Origin: Gigaspora margarita
Lineage: Eukaryota; Glomeromycota; Glomeromycetes; Diversisporales; Gigasporaceae
Direction of reading: 5' to 3'
Assembly (NCBI GenBank): GCA_009809945.1
Contig: WTPW01000413.1
Span: 180,104 to 244,103 of the forward strand
Length of the DNA stretch: 64,000 nucleotides
Made by a program: the position numbers and the translations under genes. The number at the start of each line of letters is the position of its first letter. Position 1 is the stretch's first letter. This document shows positions 35,710 through 47,344 of this stretch, piece by piece. The notes under the pieces were generated by a model, which was not told where the DNA came from, searched no databases, and worked only from the letters and a program-made list of their open reading frames with translations.

Positions 35710-36045
35710 ATTGTTTCCGAAACTAGTTTCGGGTAGGTTTCGTTTCGTTGCATAACTCTAATTTGAACCGAGAAAAAATTCCTTAATCGGCCAACCGCAC
35801 CGAAATATTTGATGTCAACTGATTGCAATCGGCTTGGATTACTTCGCTTTACCTTCGGAAATTCTCGGACTTTTTTATGTTCATTCACTCTTTTCGGAAC
35901 TTTTCATAACCCTTGCTCATTCCTGATATCATTTCTGTTGTACATGTCAACAAGAATTTACTCAACCGGGTACCCGAAATTTATTCGGTTCGGGTCGGTT
36001 AACCGACTACAACCCAACCGGTTCAAATCACCACTTCTAGCGATA
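35710..36045. repeat. degenerate AACCGG-word repeat, probably a MITE
   Basis: AATTTGAACCG near 35760 and CGGTTCAAATCACCACTTCTA near 36040 are inverted, and the interior is rich in CCGAAA, GGTTCGG and ACCG words. The two short frames on opposite strands here come from this repeat. Borders uncertain. Confidence 0.45.
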
Positions 36046-36086
36046 TGTAGTATGTAGAATGTAGTTAAGGTTGAGATGGTTTGTAT

Positions 36087-37194
36087 TAAAGATGGGTGAC
36101 GAAACTATTTCACGATTGACGAAATGGTTTAGTCAATGGTTTCGTCTGACGATACTTTGACGATTGACGAAACTACTGACGATTGACGAAACTATTGACG
36201 ATTGACGAACTATTGACGATAGACGAAACTATTGACGAAACTATGGACGTAACTATTGACGAAACTATTATAATTATAAAACAAAAAGATCGATGATCGA
36301 TTAATTAAAGCTTTATTTATTTACTTTTTAAAATTTTGACATGTTTTTCGAAGTGCTATAGGTAAATTTTCCGAATAATTGTTTTCATCCTCTACATTAT
36401 TTAAATTTTAACTAATATCCTTGTTTACATTATTCACACTATTTAAACCATCAATATCTTCATTCTTTCCATAATTCTATTGAATCATTTTGTCAATGGT
36501 TTCGTCTTGATGAAATTTTGACGATTGACGAAACTGCCAACAATTGACGAAATTACTGGTGATTGACGAAGCTCTTGGCGAAATTAATTTGCAAATAAAA
36601 TATAAAATGCAATTTACCCCTTTGACAAACTTCATCATGACGACCTCTGGGTATTCTAAATCTTAAATTTCTTTCAAAGTTACTGCTATTTCATCATAAA
36701 ATTCATCAATTCTTACAAAAACATAGTAATCATTTATTTGGTCACGAATTGTTTTCTATTAAATTTGTCAGACCGTTATAAAAGTTAATTCCACTAATAT
36801 TAACAAGCTCATAAAAAAATAAATTTTAGCTTTTCGTTGAATCTAAAGCAGATCTTTTTTTTTTTATTCGTAATTTTCGTTCAACAGACCTATCGGATAG
36901 ATCTGGGTTATCGATGCAAATCATGGGGTGATATCGGATACCTGTAAAAAATAATAGAACTGGGCAACGAACAAAAAAATTAATTTCACATGATTCCTGA
37001 AGAAACTCACATTTTAAACCTTTCCTTACATTTATTACACCCAAATGCTATAGATTACTTATGAAATTTATGAATTTGCATGCGTTTCGTCATTCGTCAC
37101 GAGCATCGTCATTCGTCATCAATTTAGTCATTCGTCATTTCGTCAACTCGAAGTTGTCTGACAAAATGGTTTCGTCATTCGTCACCCATCTTTA
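36087..37194. mobile_element. hAT-like element with TTGACGAAAC array (1.1 kb)
   Basis: Ends TAAAGATGGGTGACGAA and TTCGTCACCCATCTTTA. Flanking 8-mers GTTTGTAT and GTTTAAAT match at 6 of 8. The left subterminal zone (36110-36265) and the part near 36500-36590 repeat (T)TGACGAAAC; the right zone (37080-37180) repeats its inverse. No transposase frame. Confidence 0.75.
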
Positions 37195-37827
37195 GTTTAA
37201 ATTGGAATAAAAATGGTGTGATTTCTTTTGTTAAGCTATTGTAAAAATTCTGTTACATTACAAAGCTTGCCATTTCTGTAACCCTATAAAAAAAGTCGAT
37301 CCGTGTTTTATGTTTTTTCCATAAATATTGCATAATTACGATAATTACGGAATTTATAACCACAAATCATAGAGATTATTCGATTCGTCTAGATTTTGTC
37401 GATCAGGTTGCAGATTCAATATGGAAAATCAAATATGGCAAAGTGCTTTTTCATATTATAAGACGTTATCTACCAAATTCAACATCAATTATATAGTCAC
37501 TACGCTAATATCATATATTCACGAACACATACATTTAAAAGGTTAAATTCGTATATACACTCATGCTCATTAACAGTACATCGTATAAATATTCTCACAG
37601 TCTGTAATTAATAATATAAAAGAACTATCAAAGGTCAAATTTTTTAATATATAGATTAGCCTTTCCGGATTTATTTTCAGGAGAAAAAATTATAAGCTTC
37701 GAAGCTCGTAATATGACTTATAATCTCGATACCTTTATGGGTATAGAAATTGAGTATACTAGCTTTTAACTATTCAATAATGTTTTAGAAATGACTTATT
37801 TTTAGTAGACATATTAGGGTGTCACAT
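37195..37827. other. intergenic, nothing recognised
   Basis: No gene seen. Confidence 0.35.
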
Positions 37828-38277
37828 TGGGGTGTTCGATGTACTATGTAAATCAAAACTATGTATGGTATATAGTAAAAGTTTATTAATGAATTTTTAG
37901 ATAACAGATTAAATATCATAATTATTAAAACTTTGAATAGATGCACAGCCATAACTGTTTGATAGTTTCAAATGAAATTTTACCGAGACCAGTATTATGT
38001 CTCTACAAACAAAGCTATAGAGCCACTTCTTTAAAAAAGAAACTAAATTAAAACTTTACCTTTTGCTTTTTTTTTAAGGAAAAAAAGAAAAGTAGTTTCA
38101 AAATTTTTTATATTTAAATAAAAGAAATGGCTCTATAGCCTTGCTTATAAGGACGTACTATTTAAATTTTAATAATTATGATATTTAATTACTAATTATA
38201 CATCTAAAAATTCATTAATAGACTTTTACTATATATCATACATAATTTTGATTTACATAGTACATCGAACACCCCCA
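37828..38277. mobile_element. palindromic MITE related to 21380-22198
   Basis: Ends TGGGGTGTTCGATGTACTAT and ATAGTACATCGAACACCCCCA with about 90-bp arms (TGTAAATCAAAA, ATTAATGAATTTTTAGAT). The centre is also partly self-complementary (GCTATAGAGCCA / TGGCTCTATAGC). Confidence 0.8.
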
Positions 38278-38494
38278 GTTAAAGTGTGAATTTTTCGATG
38301 CTACACAAATCTCAATACGTAAACTTAGCAACTCAATTGGTCAGTGATCATATGAACGTAATTTTATATTAACGAAATTTGAAACTTAATTAAGTTTATA
38401 TGCCTATATAAGGGTTGGTCAAAAATCAGATTAATAATTAGACCAGCCAGCTTTGTATAAACTTTGATCCATATACATGAAAAATGAGTGACAA

Positions 38495-38890
38495 ATTTTT
38501 CCTTTAATTTGATTTGACCCAAGATTAGCCAATCATGATTGAGAATTATTTATCGTTAAAATTTATTACAAAGCGAATTTTACAAAATGGTCTTTTAAAC
38601 TTACTTTGAATCCATAATTAAGTGTATAGATTATTTTAATATCTACATGTTTGATTATTGGCTGAAAGTAAGTTAAAAAGGCCGTTTTCCTGAAAAATTA
38701 CTTCCAAATTTACCCATACCCATTATTCACCAATCGTTCAATGACAAACCAATCCTCCACTGCCCGAAAATACCCAAACACATCAACAATTAATGATAGT
38801 GCTTTCTTTTACGGCTTAATTTAGATGTTTTTTTTTTTTATTATTAATATTTATTGCTTATTTATCTCATATGGAGCAAAAAAAAAAAAC
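38495..38890 (-). repeat. dispersed 365-bp repeat, copy 2 (inverted)
   Basis: Inverse of 19965-20330: TTTGACCCAAGATTAGCCAA, CATAATTAAGTG, ATCTACATGTTT, CCAATCGTTCA, GTGCTTTCTTTTACGGCTTA in matching order. Confidence 0.75.
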
Positions 38891-39642
38891 ATTTTTATTG
38901 ATGCTTCGTTTGTTATTCTTAATGGCAAAAAAGCCTGCGTAACAGTTTATCGAAAAAAGATCCCTAAAAATTAAATCAGTGGATATGCGCGTATTTCAAC
39001 CAGTTTGATGGCTGCTTAAACTTGTCGATTAGGCAATTGTTGAATAATGTATCTAACACTTTTCATCAACTTTATCAGTTGTAATAATATTTAATTTTTT
39101 AATAATATAAAAATTTGAACTTATTTTAACTGAAGATAATTCATATTTTCCAGATGCTGAATAATTTCATTTCATAGATCAGAATTCCTTTGTAAACCAA
39201 ATTTGTTTTGCAATTTTAATTGAAATTTTCGTTTAGACGAAAAGATTTAATTTTGTTGTAAACATCCATTTTACCTATTATACAGTCAATAAATATGTAT
39301 TTAATGATATAAAATTAGATATACAATCTTATTAATTTATTATTTATAACTCACTTCCTTTATCTATTATGATAACATTAATAGGAAATAGGAACAAAAT
39401 TACAAAGAAAATTTTTACATTAATAATCAAAATTTATATGTATGAAAATAAATATTAACAAAAAATCAAATTCCTCGAAGATTTTCATTTATTAATTCTT
39501 TAAATGCTTGTAATTCCGGAAAATCTTAATATTATAATAAGACGAGCTTTGTATTTATACCTTTAGACTAGTTTATTAATACGATAAATAACAAAAAATC
39601 TATATAATTATCGCTATTAAATATCCAGCTAATGCTGATGAA
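38891..39642. other. AT-rich intergenic, nothing recognised
   Basis: No gene seen. Confidence 0.4.
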
Positions 39643-39982
39643 TATTCTATTTGAAATACTTTAGACCGCGAAATACGGTATCTGGTATATCTACGTACGT
39701 ACATGCTTGAAACAAGAACTAAACTCGTCTCGGCGGATTCTGTTCAGGTCCTAAAATTTAAAAAAACCCCAAAATTTAAATTACTTATGTTTTTTTTTTT
39801 TAGCATTCAGATATTTCTATTTGAAATACTTTAGACCGCGAAATACGGTATCTGGTATATCTACGTACGTACATGCTTGAAACAAGAACTAAACTCGTCT
39901 CAGCGGATTCTGTTCAGGTCCTAAAATTTAAAAACCCCCAAAATTTAAATTGCTTATGTTTTTTTTTTTAGCATTCAGATAT
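39643..39982 (+). repeat. 170-bp tandem duplication, two near-identical copies
   Basis: TTTGAAATACTTTAGACCGC...TAGCATTCAGATAT occurs twice head-to-tail (39643-39812 and 39813-39982). Differences are limited to one G/A (CGGCGG versus CAGCGG) and a few bases in homopolymers, so the duplication is recent or an assembly effect. Confidence 0.85.
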
Positions 39983-40009
39983 TGATGCATATACCAGTAT
40001 AGTTGATTA

Positions 40010-40190
40010 CAAATCAAAAAAAATGAAATCCGATTTTGTAAATACACTAAGTGCGTGAGATAAAAATTTAGGGTTAGAGCCTTAACGTTAGAGGCTGTAG
40101 GGTTAGATTAATGCTTACTATATGAAAATTACATTCCCGCCATTTTTAATTAGTGCACCAAGAGATTTAAACATTAGTTTTTGTCAGGGA
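40010..40190 (+). repeat. R1 dispersed repeat copy
   Basis: TCCGATTTTGTAAATACA, TTTAGGGTTAGAGCCTTAA, TTAGAGGCTGTAGGGTTAGA and ATTTTTAATTAGTGCAC follow the order seen in 12700-13230. Confidence 0.65.
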
Positions 40191-40930
40191 GTGTGGATTT
40201 TGTGATTTGCTGTGATCGAAGCAAATCAAAAAAGCATGTGGTTTACTTCGATTACACAAAAAATATTTTTCGAGCATATTAAATTAGTTATAATGATATT
40301 AAATAAAATTAATAAAATTATTGTAGTATCCTGTTTAGCGAAATATAATAAATTACTATAAAATAATAATATAGAAGGTTATGTGTTTTATTTTTTTTTT
40401 CAAATCATATTATCATTATGGGTCCAAAGCGAGTTTCATTAGACAGCCGAGCATTAGAATTTAAGGAGGAAGTAATAATCTAATGTGTCGATTCTGTCAC
40501 AATAGTGTTGACCATAACATTGAACCAAATAATCATCTTAGCAGATGATAGATAGAATTTGAATCAAGAATATTTTATACTTTAACGGTTCAAACAAATA
40601 ATATTTTATATTTTAACAATTCAAACAAATAATATTTTATACTTTAATGATCCAAACAAATGCAGTTATAAACTATTTGCATGTAGTGGAATCAACCACG
40701 CAGGTAATAAATAAAGGAGAAAATTTTTCTGAAAACAAAAGCTACTTAGTTAATCAATTAGAAGCAAGAAAAATCAATTTTAATTTTTAGAGCAACTTTT
40801 TTTTTAAAAAAAATCACGTTTTTTACTAGACAATTTTTTTTAAATTTTATTATATAAATAGATCAAAATGATAAATTATTATTAATCAGCAGTAAATCAT
40901 ATAATTTGTTAATATCGAAAACATAGCATG
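40191..40930. other. intergenic with a possible start of a lost gene
   Basis: At 40418 the plus strand reads MGPKRVSLDSRALEFKEEVI then stops. This may be the N terminus of a degraded transposase-like gene, but 21 codons are too few to decide. The remainder is AT-rich, with ATATTTTATACTTTAA-like words repeated three times (40567-40645). Confidence 0.3.
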
Positions 40931-41779
40931 TAGGGTGTGTGGCATGGCTAAAAAATTTTGCATGCCAGATGGCATGCCATCTGCTAAAGCTCATGCCAGG
41001 CATGCCGGGTGGCATGCCTTTAAACCACATGATAAATATATTTATTTTGGTTGGTCAATTATAATACCATATTTTCCGGGTAGCTTATTTTCGGGTAAAA
41101 TCGATTTTTGGCCAATCGCAGAAAGTTGCTATATAGTAAAGTCCAAATTTTACTATGTAAATCGATTAATATTGCTTAAGTAAACTTATTTGGAAGGTCA
41201 AAATACACTTACCTTGAAATTTTTATTAATATTAGAGAAATTTTTATTATTTAACTTTTAATTTTTACATTCGTCGAATATATTTTTTTAAAAAATTTTA
41301 ATTTTTTCGCCGAAAGTAAAATTCAAAAGTCAAATAATAAAAAGTTCTCTAATCTTGACAAAAATTTCAGACTATGTGTATTTTGATCTTCTAAATAAGT
41401 TTACTTAAGCGACTTTAATCGATTTACATAGAAATATTTGAACTTTACTATGTAGTGACTATTGTCGATCGTGTGGTAGCTTATTTTTGGGTTAAAGACG
41501 GTTTGGAGTTTTTTGTCCAAAAGAGGAGTGTAGCTTATTTTCAAAGGTAGCTTATTTTGGGGAAAATATGGTATATATGTTGTGTTACTATTCGAAATAT
41601 TCCGGAACCTCCCTCAAATTTTCTCTTAATCCTACTCGAAATTCACTTTCTATTCGAAATATTTCGGAATATATATAAATGGCATGCCTATAGACTATTT
41701 GTGGTTTGGGCATGCCACTGGCATGCCACCATTGGCATGCCATGTTGGCATGCCAGTGACCTCTGTGCCACTCACTCTA
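40931..41779. mobile_element. hAT-like MITE, GCATGCC family, exact TSD (849 bp)
   Basis: Ends TAGGGTGTGTGGCATGGC and GTGCCACTCACTCTA. Exact 8-bp duplication ATAGCATG (40923-40930, 41780-41787). Both subterminal zones are packed with GGCATGCC words (40955-41025; 41680-41757). A complete foldback MITE (41067-41571) is inserted in it. Small open frames over the ends are repeat sequence. Confidence 0.9.
41067..41571. mobile_element. complete foldback MITE, Tc1/mariner-type (505 bp)
   Basis: Ends CCATATTTTCC and GGAAAATATGG flanked by TA (41065-41066, 41572-41573). Inward: GTAGCTTATTTT words, TAGTAAAGTCCAAATTTTAC and their inverses, so nearly the whole element folds back. This copy defines the family seen at 1, 2372 and 13720. 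Confidence 0.88.
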
Positions 41780-41799
41780 ATAGCATGTTAAATTATCAC

Positions 41800-41940
41800 A
41801 AATTCCACAGGTCCCTGGTTTTGCTTATTTTCGCTTTTTTCTTCTTTTAGCGTGTTCGGATTCTTTGTCGGGCTGATCTAGAATAGTCAAATTTGCACTC
41901 TCTGATTGTCTATTTCCTCTTCAGGAGTTTGCATTACCCG
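41800..41940 (+). repeat. R1 dispersed repeat copy
   Basis: CTTCTTTTAGCGTGTTCGGA, TTCTTTGTCGGGCTGAT and GCACTCTCTGATTGTC match R1 sequence at 12900-12960 and 13260-13330. Confidence 0.55.
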
Positions 41941-42249
41941 CGCAATAAGTGGATGCATTTGAAAATGTGTACCAGGTTGTGCTTCGGACGATCATATGAT
42001 AGTGTCACCACCAGTGTTTAAAAGTCAAATTTGGTTTTATGTTCTCAAAAAGAACATTTTTAATTTCTTAATGATCTTAGTAAAATTTTAATATTCTTGT
42101 ATAGGAAAATTAAAAAATTTTTAATATTAAAAGAATTTATTGAATTTTCTCAAATAGAGAACATATTTTAATAATTTATGTTTCCAAAATTTGTAATGTT
42201 CTTTGAGAACACTGAGAATATGGAATATTAGTAAATAGATCTTCTCTTT

Positions 42250-42620
42250 ATTTAGTATAGATAACTATAACTTTCATTTCTATTTTTGTATAATTCATTA
42301 AATGTTAGTCAAAACTTGATGATTGACATATAATTGTCCCTTTTTGTAAAATCTTCACGTTAACGTGTTAGCACGTATACGTTTATAAACATTCTCGATA
42401 GCACATCACGTGTTAGGCCATCGTTGAATAGCACGTAGCGTGTTAAACAACACATTAACGTGCCAAAAACACGTTAACGTGTCATAAATTAAATTCAAAT
42501 GTATATAAACGAATGAATTTGACTTCAATAAAGAGAGATACAAGTAGAGAAGTTCCCGTCGATTTTACTTAAGAAAAATAAAGGAAGTAAGCTAGTGTAA
42601 TGCTGAAGAGACCTTTATTC
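42250..42620 (+). repeat. dispersed repeat with TTAACGTG palindromes
   Basis: GATTGACATATAATTG, then many CACGTTAACGTG/TTAACGTG words (42358-42482), then AAATTCAAATGTATATAAA and GAATTTGACTTCAATA. The same order occurs at 56684-57260 and, inverted with CATGTTAACATG words, at 51000-51130. Confidence 0.65.
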
Positions 42621-42695
42621 GAGTAAATCAGAAATTTATATCCTAGTAATTATTAGGTTTAAATTGGTTAAACGTATACACTCTCACTCCTTAAT

Positions 42696-43183
42696 CAGGA
42701 ATGGTAAATGACTTTAAATGACCCAAATTACAAATGACAAATGACCATTTCATTTCACGGCCCAAATGACTTAAGAAGGTCATTTGAATCTGGTTAATTA
42801 ATTATCTAATACTTTTAGCCAATCAAAATTGATTATTGTTCTCCGTAAAATAAACCGTTGCTAGATACTATCCAATAAAAATTATTACACATGATAAATA
42901 ACTGAATCATTTGATGAATGATTGCCATTTGTATTTTGGCTAAATGACGAGGTCATTTCCAGACCGGTTGTAAAGCGACATTTCAATCGAATCAAAACAA
43001 AAAAAAAATGTAAAAAAAAAAAAAAAACACTAGACAAAAAATATGTATTTACTTTTTTTAAAAAATAAAAAAAAAGTTTGTGAATAATAATTTACCAATT
43101 GTAAAATTTGAAGGACCTCAAATGAGCGGTCATTTTGAGATCATTTGAGGTCATTTAAAAAATTGAAAATGACCAGATCCCTG
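42696..43183. mobile_element. hAT-like MITE of AAATGACC words (488 bp)
   Basis: Ends CAGGAATGGTAAATGAC and GACCAGATCCCTG. Flanking 8-mers TCCTTAAT (42688-42695) and ACCTTAAT (43184-43191) match at 7 of 8. Both ends iterate AAATGACC/GGTCATTT. Fragments of the family lie at 48794-48870 and 56520-56660. Confidence 0.82.
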
Positions 43184-43671
43184 ACCTTAATAATTATAAT
43201 AGTCAATTTTTTAACATATTACAAATAATAATAAGATACATTTATATGAACGATAGAATCATTTTATTGTTATCGTTATTAATTTTTTTTTTTTTTATGT
43301 TGAAAAATTTTTTTTGATAAGCTATTCATTTATTAGAGACCTATTTGTGCGCTTTCATTATAGTCGCCTATTACTGTATATTGACTAATAGGATTTTAGA
43401 TTATACGATTCTTATTTTTTTTTTGTTTTACTATATATAACTGTGAATACAATAGTGTACCCTAAAAAGTAATTTTTGACTTTAATTGAAATGGTTCGGT
43501 TAGTTGCATTGGAAGTCTTTCATACCTCCTAAAAAAATTCATTCAACCAATTAAGACGTCTTCTTTTCCGTTAAGATTCACATCTTAGTCCAATATTTAT
43601 ATTTCAAATATAACAATTGGTTTTAGTTATAATTTTTTTTTAGTTATTTTATGAAATACTTTAATTTGTCA
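43184..43671. other. AT-rich intergenic, nothing recognised
   Basis: No gene seen. Confidence 0.4.
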
Positions 43672-43679
43672 AATAGAAT

Positions 43680-43769
43680 TAGTTCTCCTCAAAATCAAGT
43701 CAAATTTTGAATTTCAATTCAAATATTTGAATTGAAATTCAAACTTTGACTTGATTTTGAGGAGTACTA
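43680..43769. mobile_element. near-perfect palindromic MITE (90 bp), exact TSD
   Basis: TAGTTCTCCTCAAAATCAAG pairs with CTTGATTTTGAGGAGTACTA and the arms continue to the centre (AAATATTT). Exact duplication AATAGAAT (43672-43679, 43770-43777). Confidence 0.9.
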
Positions 43770-43777
43770 AATAGAAT

Positions 43778-44930
43778 AGGTAAATCATATATAACACAAG
43801 CATTAAAAGCGCAATAGGTGCCAACTAGGAAGCGAAATGAGAATCAAAGTTTAATAAAATAAAAGGTTTCAACATATAATTACTGTATTAATTAATGTTA
43901 GTATCGTTATCCTTTTCATTTTTTTATTATTGATATCAGATCAATACCTATTTAAAACCATACTAACCTGCTACCTATCGCAAAATTTTTACCCCATAAT
44001 ATAACACTAAATTTGGGTATTTTATGCCCTCATACATACATGATGTTTATTTGGTTCGATTTTCAGACTATCCCATGATCATCCAAGTATCAATCTGGTA
44101 CACATTTTCGGATTGCATTAGTGATTTCCCATTATCTCATTTTTATACTGTAAATTAACTTATATTTCTTTTCCTGGATCGCTTCTCATAACTTTAGAGA
44201 TTAACCGTTAAAAAAAAGGCCTAATAATAAACGTTTCATACTAAAGTGCTATCCCATTAAAAATTACTCTGAGTGCTAAATTACATAAGCCGATCCGTGA
44301 CACCGGTTTTGAATTAGACGTTCTGAAACTATCCTAATAAAAAATTTTGGTCACGATTTTGCATATCAATGATGGAAAGGAAAAAATCTTCAAATTGATT
44401 TACTGATTCACCCTAATGGGTTAAACCCTGAAGATTAGTCATTAGAACATTTATTTTTTTTTAAGAAAAAAAGAGTAGTGAAAGTGAAAAATAACAACAT
44501 AGAATCCAATAGAATAAAACGACTAATACAAAGGTATGCAGTATCTAAAATGAAAAGAAAAAAAAAAAAAAAAAAAAAACAAAATAAAAAAAAAAAAACA
44601 CGTTTAATATAAAAAAAATAATGAGTCTTATAATTTCCTTTTACAGAATTTGAATTCAATTAGTTGAACGATGATTAACCAATTTACAAGTTTTTTCGTT
44701 TCTTCATTCATAATATTGCCTCTAACCTTAACCTGACTAACTGAAAAATATTAAATTAATGGCATTATCAGCCCATTAAACTATTCAGAGAATCTCATTA
44801 AATCACAAGGAAATTGGTTAGAAGCAAATTTAAAAATTTAAAGTAATGCTTAATATTTATTTTTCTATAAATATACGACCCAATAACTCCATATTTCACT
44901 CACACCTCTTGATTACTGCCATTGCTATTT
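43778..44930. other. AT-rich intergenic, nothing recognised
   Basis: Contains A-rich homopolymers (44558-44600). No gene recognised. Confidence 0.4.
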
Positions 44931-44935
44931 ATACA

Positions 44936-45138
44936 AAAGGAATTCTCCATTCTAGTTAATTGAGAATTCAAACTTCCTATATATTCCTTGATTACTATCG
45001 ATATTAAAGGAATTCTCCATTCTGGTTAATTGAGAATTCAAACCTCCTATATATTCCTTGATTACTACCATTATTGTTATTATAAAAGGATTCTCCCATT
45101 CTGGTTAATTAGAATTCAAACGACCTATATATTCAAAT
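44936..45138 (+). promoter_or_regulatory. triplicated upstream repeat
   Basis: A unit of 70-78 bp, AAAGGAATTCTCCATTCTGG then TTAATTGAGAATTCAAAC, CCTATATATTC and CTTGATTACTA, occurs three times in direct order (from 44936, 45006 and 45084), the last ending 8 nt before the ATG. Each carries a TATATATTC and a GAATTC...GAATTC pair. It probably sets expression of the secreted-protein gene, either as repeated binding sites or as a duplicated core promoter. Confidence 0.7.
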
Positions 45139-45723
45139 ATGATGAAATCTTTTCTTTGGTTTTTTGCTTCCCTTTGTATCGTTTATTGTTTGGTAGTTCA
45201 GGCGTCACCTGTCGCTATTCCAACTGTCCCACAAAAACCACCTGTCCCTGACGTTGGTTGTGATAGTAAGAAGCATTTTCTTATTATATATTATATAATT
45301 TTTATTTTTACTTTTAATTACTAATAATATTTAATTGATAAATTAAGAATTTAAGGTCACCTGCATCTTGGATACAGACTGCGATGGCGATAAAGTTTGC
45401 AACTTATCTAAGAAAGGAGCTTTTTGTGGAAGTAATTCAACATCTACAGATAATACACCTACTCCTGGTCTTGATAAACTTGGTTGTCCTGGTACAAAAG
45501 AACAATTTTTTTCGGATGGTAAGAATCATTTTCATATTATTATTATAATTTTAATAATAATTTATTTTTAGTTATTAATAATATTTAATTGATAAATTAA
45601 GGATTTCCGGTCGAATGTCTCAAACCTGCAGACTGCAAGAGAGAAGGGTTTACAGCTTGTACATTGACTGCTACAGGAGTTTTTTGTTTTTGTAATGATC
45701 CATCCGGATTTAACTGTAATTAA
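45139..45723 (+). CDS. small cysteine-rich secreted protein
   Basis: Three exons (45139-45265, 45348-45518, 45602-45723) separated by 82- and 83-nt GT...AAG introns give 139 residues. The first 23 or so form a signal peptide (hydrophobic WFFASLCIVYCLVV, cleavage likely after QA before SPV). The mature part is two tandem modules with the spacing C-x5-C-x(5,7)-C-x8-C, each preceded by GC; 12 cysteines in all suggests disulfide bonding in the apoplast. Each module is carried by its own exon, and the two introns are nearly identical in sequence, so exon plus intron was duplicated as a unit. Fungal proteins of this kind are often candidate effectors; no homologue is named here. Either of two adjacent ATGs may be used. 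Confidence 0.88.
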
Positions 45724-45853
45724 ATTCATTGGGAGGTTTCTTTTTATTCAACTGGGTTTAACTGTTAGTATTTTTTAACAAATTTTACATTGGGTATTAA
45801 GATCAATGGGGGGGTTTTTTTTGTAATATGGAAGTTGTAATTATTACAATTGA

Positions 45854-45859
45854 ATAAAT
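45854..45859 (+). terminator. AATAAA polyadenylation-like signal
   Basis: TTGAATAAATTAT about 130 nt after the secreted-protein stop codon. Confidence 0.4.
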
Positions 45860-46389
45860 TATAAAAAATAGGTTTAAAAGTTCATTGTTCTTAAAATTAT
45901 CGAAATATTTATGCTCTTCTAAATTTTAGAATGTCTCATATAAAATTTAAAAGTTTGCACTTGTAAAAAATTGACTTACCGTATTTAGTAAGTATTGAGT
46001 CTTAAAACCAGTTTGCATGTGCAAATTAATCTGGTTATTTTAGTTAGTACAAAAACCATTAAATATAGTATTTATTTAGAGAAAAAAGTAAGAATTCAAT
46101 TGATTTATTCAACTGATACTTTAAGGAATTCATGAATTTAAACCAATGAAAAGTCAAACGAAAATGTCACGTTGACTTCGAAGAAATAGTGACAGAACAT
46201 TCTTACTTCCTTCTTACACAATATTCTTGGGTATTATTTTAACTAGTTCGGGTTTTTGAATAAGATTTAATGTGTTGGATACGTCGACATGTTCAAAGTA
46301 TATATAAGTTTGACTCTCATCATAAAGCCTTATTTGTAGTTTTCTATTACAAGAAACTTAAAGCAGTAGACGAGATAGTGTTGACCAGT
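45860..46389. other. intergenic, nothing recognised
   Basis: No gene seen. Confidence 0.35.
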
Positions 46390-46514
46390 GTTGGCACATG
46401 ACCAGGTTGTAACTCATAACAGGTCATATTACTAAGTTCAATTAGTGAAGTCATATGACCATGGTCAAGATAATCTTATTAGTAATATGACCTATGACCT
46501 GGTTATGTGCCAAC
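46390..46514. mobile_element. MITE with GTTGGCACAT ends (125 bp)
   Basis: Ends GTTGGCACATGACCAGGT and ACCTGGTTATGTGCCAAC, then GGTCATATTACTAA and its inverse. No clear target duplication. It directly abuts the next repeat. Confidence 0.75.
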
Positions 46515-46610
46515 TAGGGTTGCTGGTGCGCATATAAATTTAATGGTGCACCATTGGTGCACCATCAAATTTTTTGGTGCATAGGTGCACCTAGTGGTGC
46601 ATCATATTAA
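46515..46610 (+). repeat. GGTGCACC-word repeat, MITE end
   Basis: Starts TAGGGTTGCTGGTGCGCA and repeats GGTGCACC four to five times, like the bounded MITE at 27212-27329. The right end was not found. Confidence 0.55.
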
Positions 46611-47344
46611 AAAATATTAATCATTAATTCAATAAATTCAGACAATTTTTTTTAAATTGCATCAATTTTAAACCTAAACTTAACTCCAATGACAATGACT
46701 AGAATTAATTTGCCTGCGAAATTATGAAACAGACCTGTTCATGAATTAATCAGTTGCAAAATAACCTTGCCTGAAATTAATTATCTGCAAATTAAGTTTT
46801 CTGTGAAGCAATTATTGGTGAGTTTATCGAGACCAAGTGAATCTGATACCATTAAATAAATATTAAATAAAAAAAAAAAACAATAAAATTGAATTAATAT
46901 ATCTAAATAAAATTGCAATAAACGCAATTTCATAAGACGATCTGTTAATGATAAAAAGTAGTTTATGTATTCTTGTTCCGCGTCATTTCTAAATTTACGT
47001 CGATTCTGAATTACCATTTTAGAGTCGGTATCCATTTAACAATTATTATTAAAAAAAAACAAGCGAAAAAAATTTAGAAATAATAATAATAATAATAATA
47101 ATAAATTAAAAAGTTAAAAATATATATATAAATAAATAAAAAGAGAATCAATATATGATCGCCTAAATATTAAATACTAGCTAAATTTTCATACATTAAA
47201 AGAATACATTCGCATATTAATACATTTTTTATATTCCCGCGCAGAAACATCCGCATTTGTTTTTCGGCAACGGCAGGAATCTGGGCGGGTGTCAGAAAAT
47301 AATTACTACAATTTTTTTTTAAAAAAAAAATAACGTAAGTTTAC
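46611..47344. other. intergenic; one doubtful minus-strand frame
   Basis: A minus-strand frame from 47035 begins MDTDSKMVIQNRRKFRNDAE and then becomes low-complexity. It could be a first exon, but nothing supports it. At 47085-47103 is an (AAT)n tract. Confidence 0.3.
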
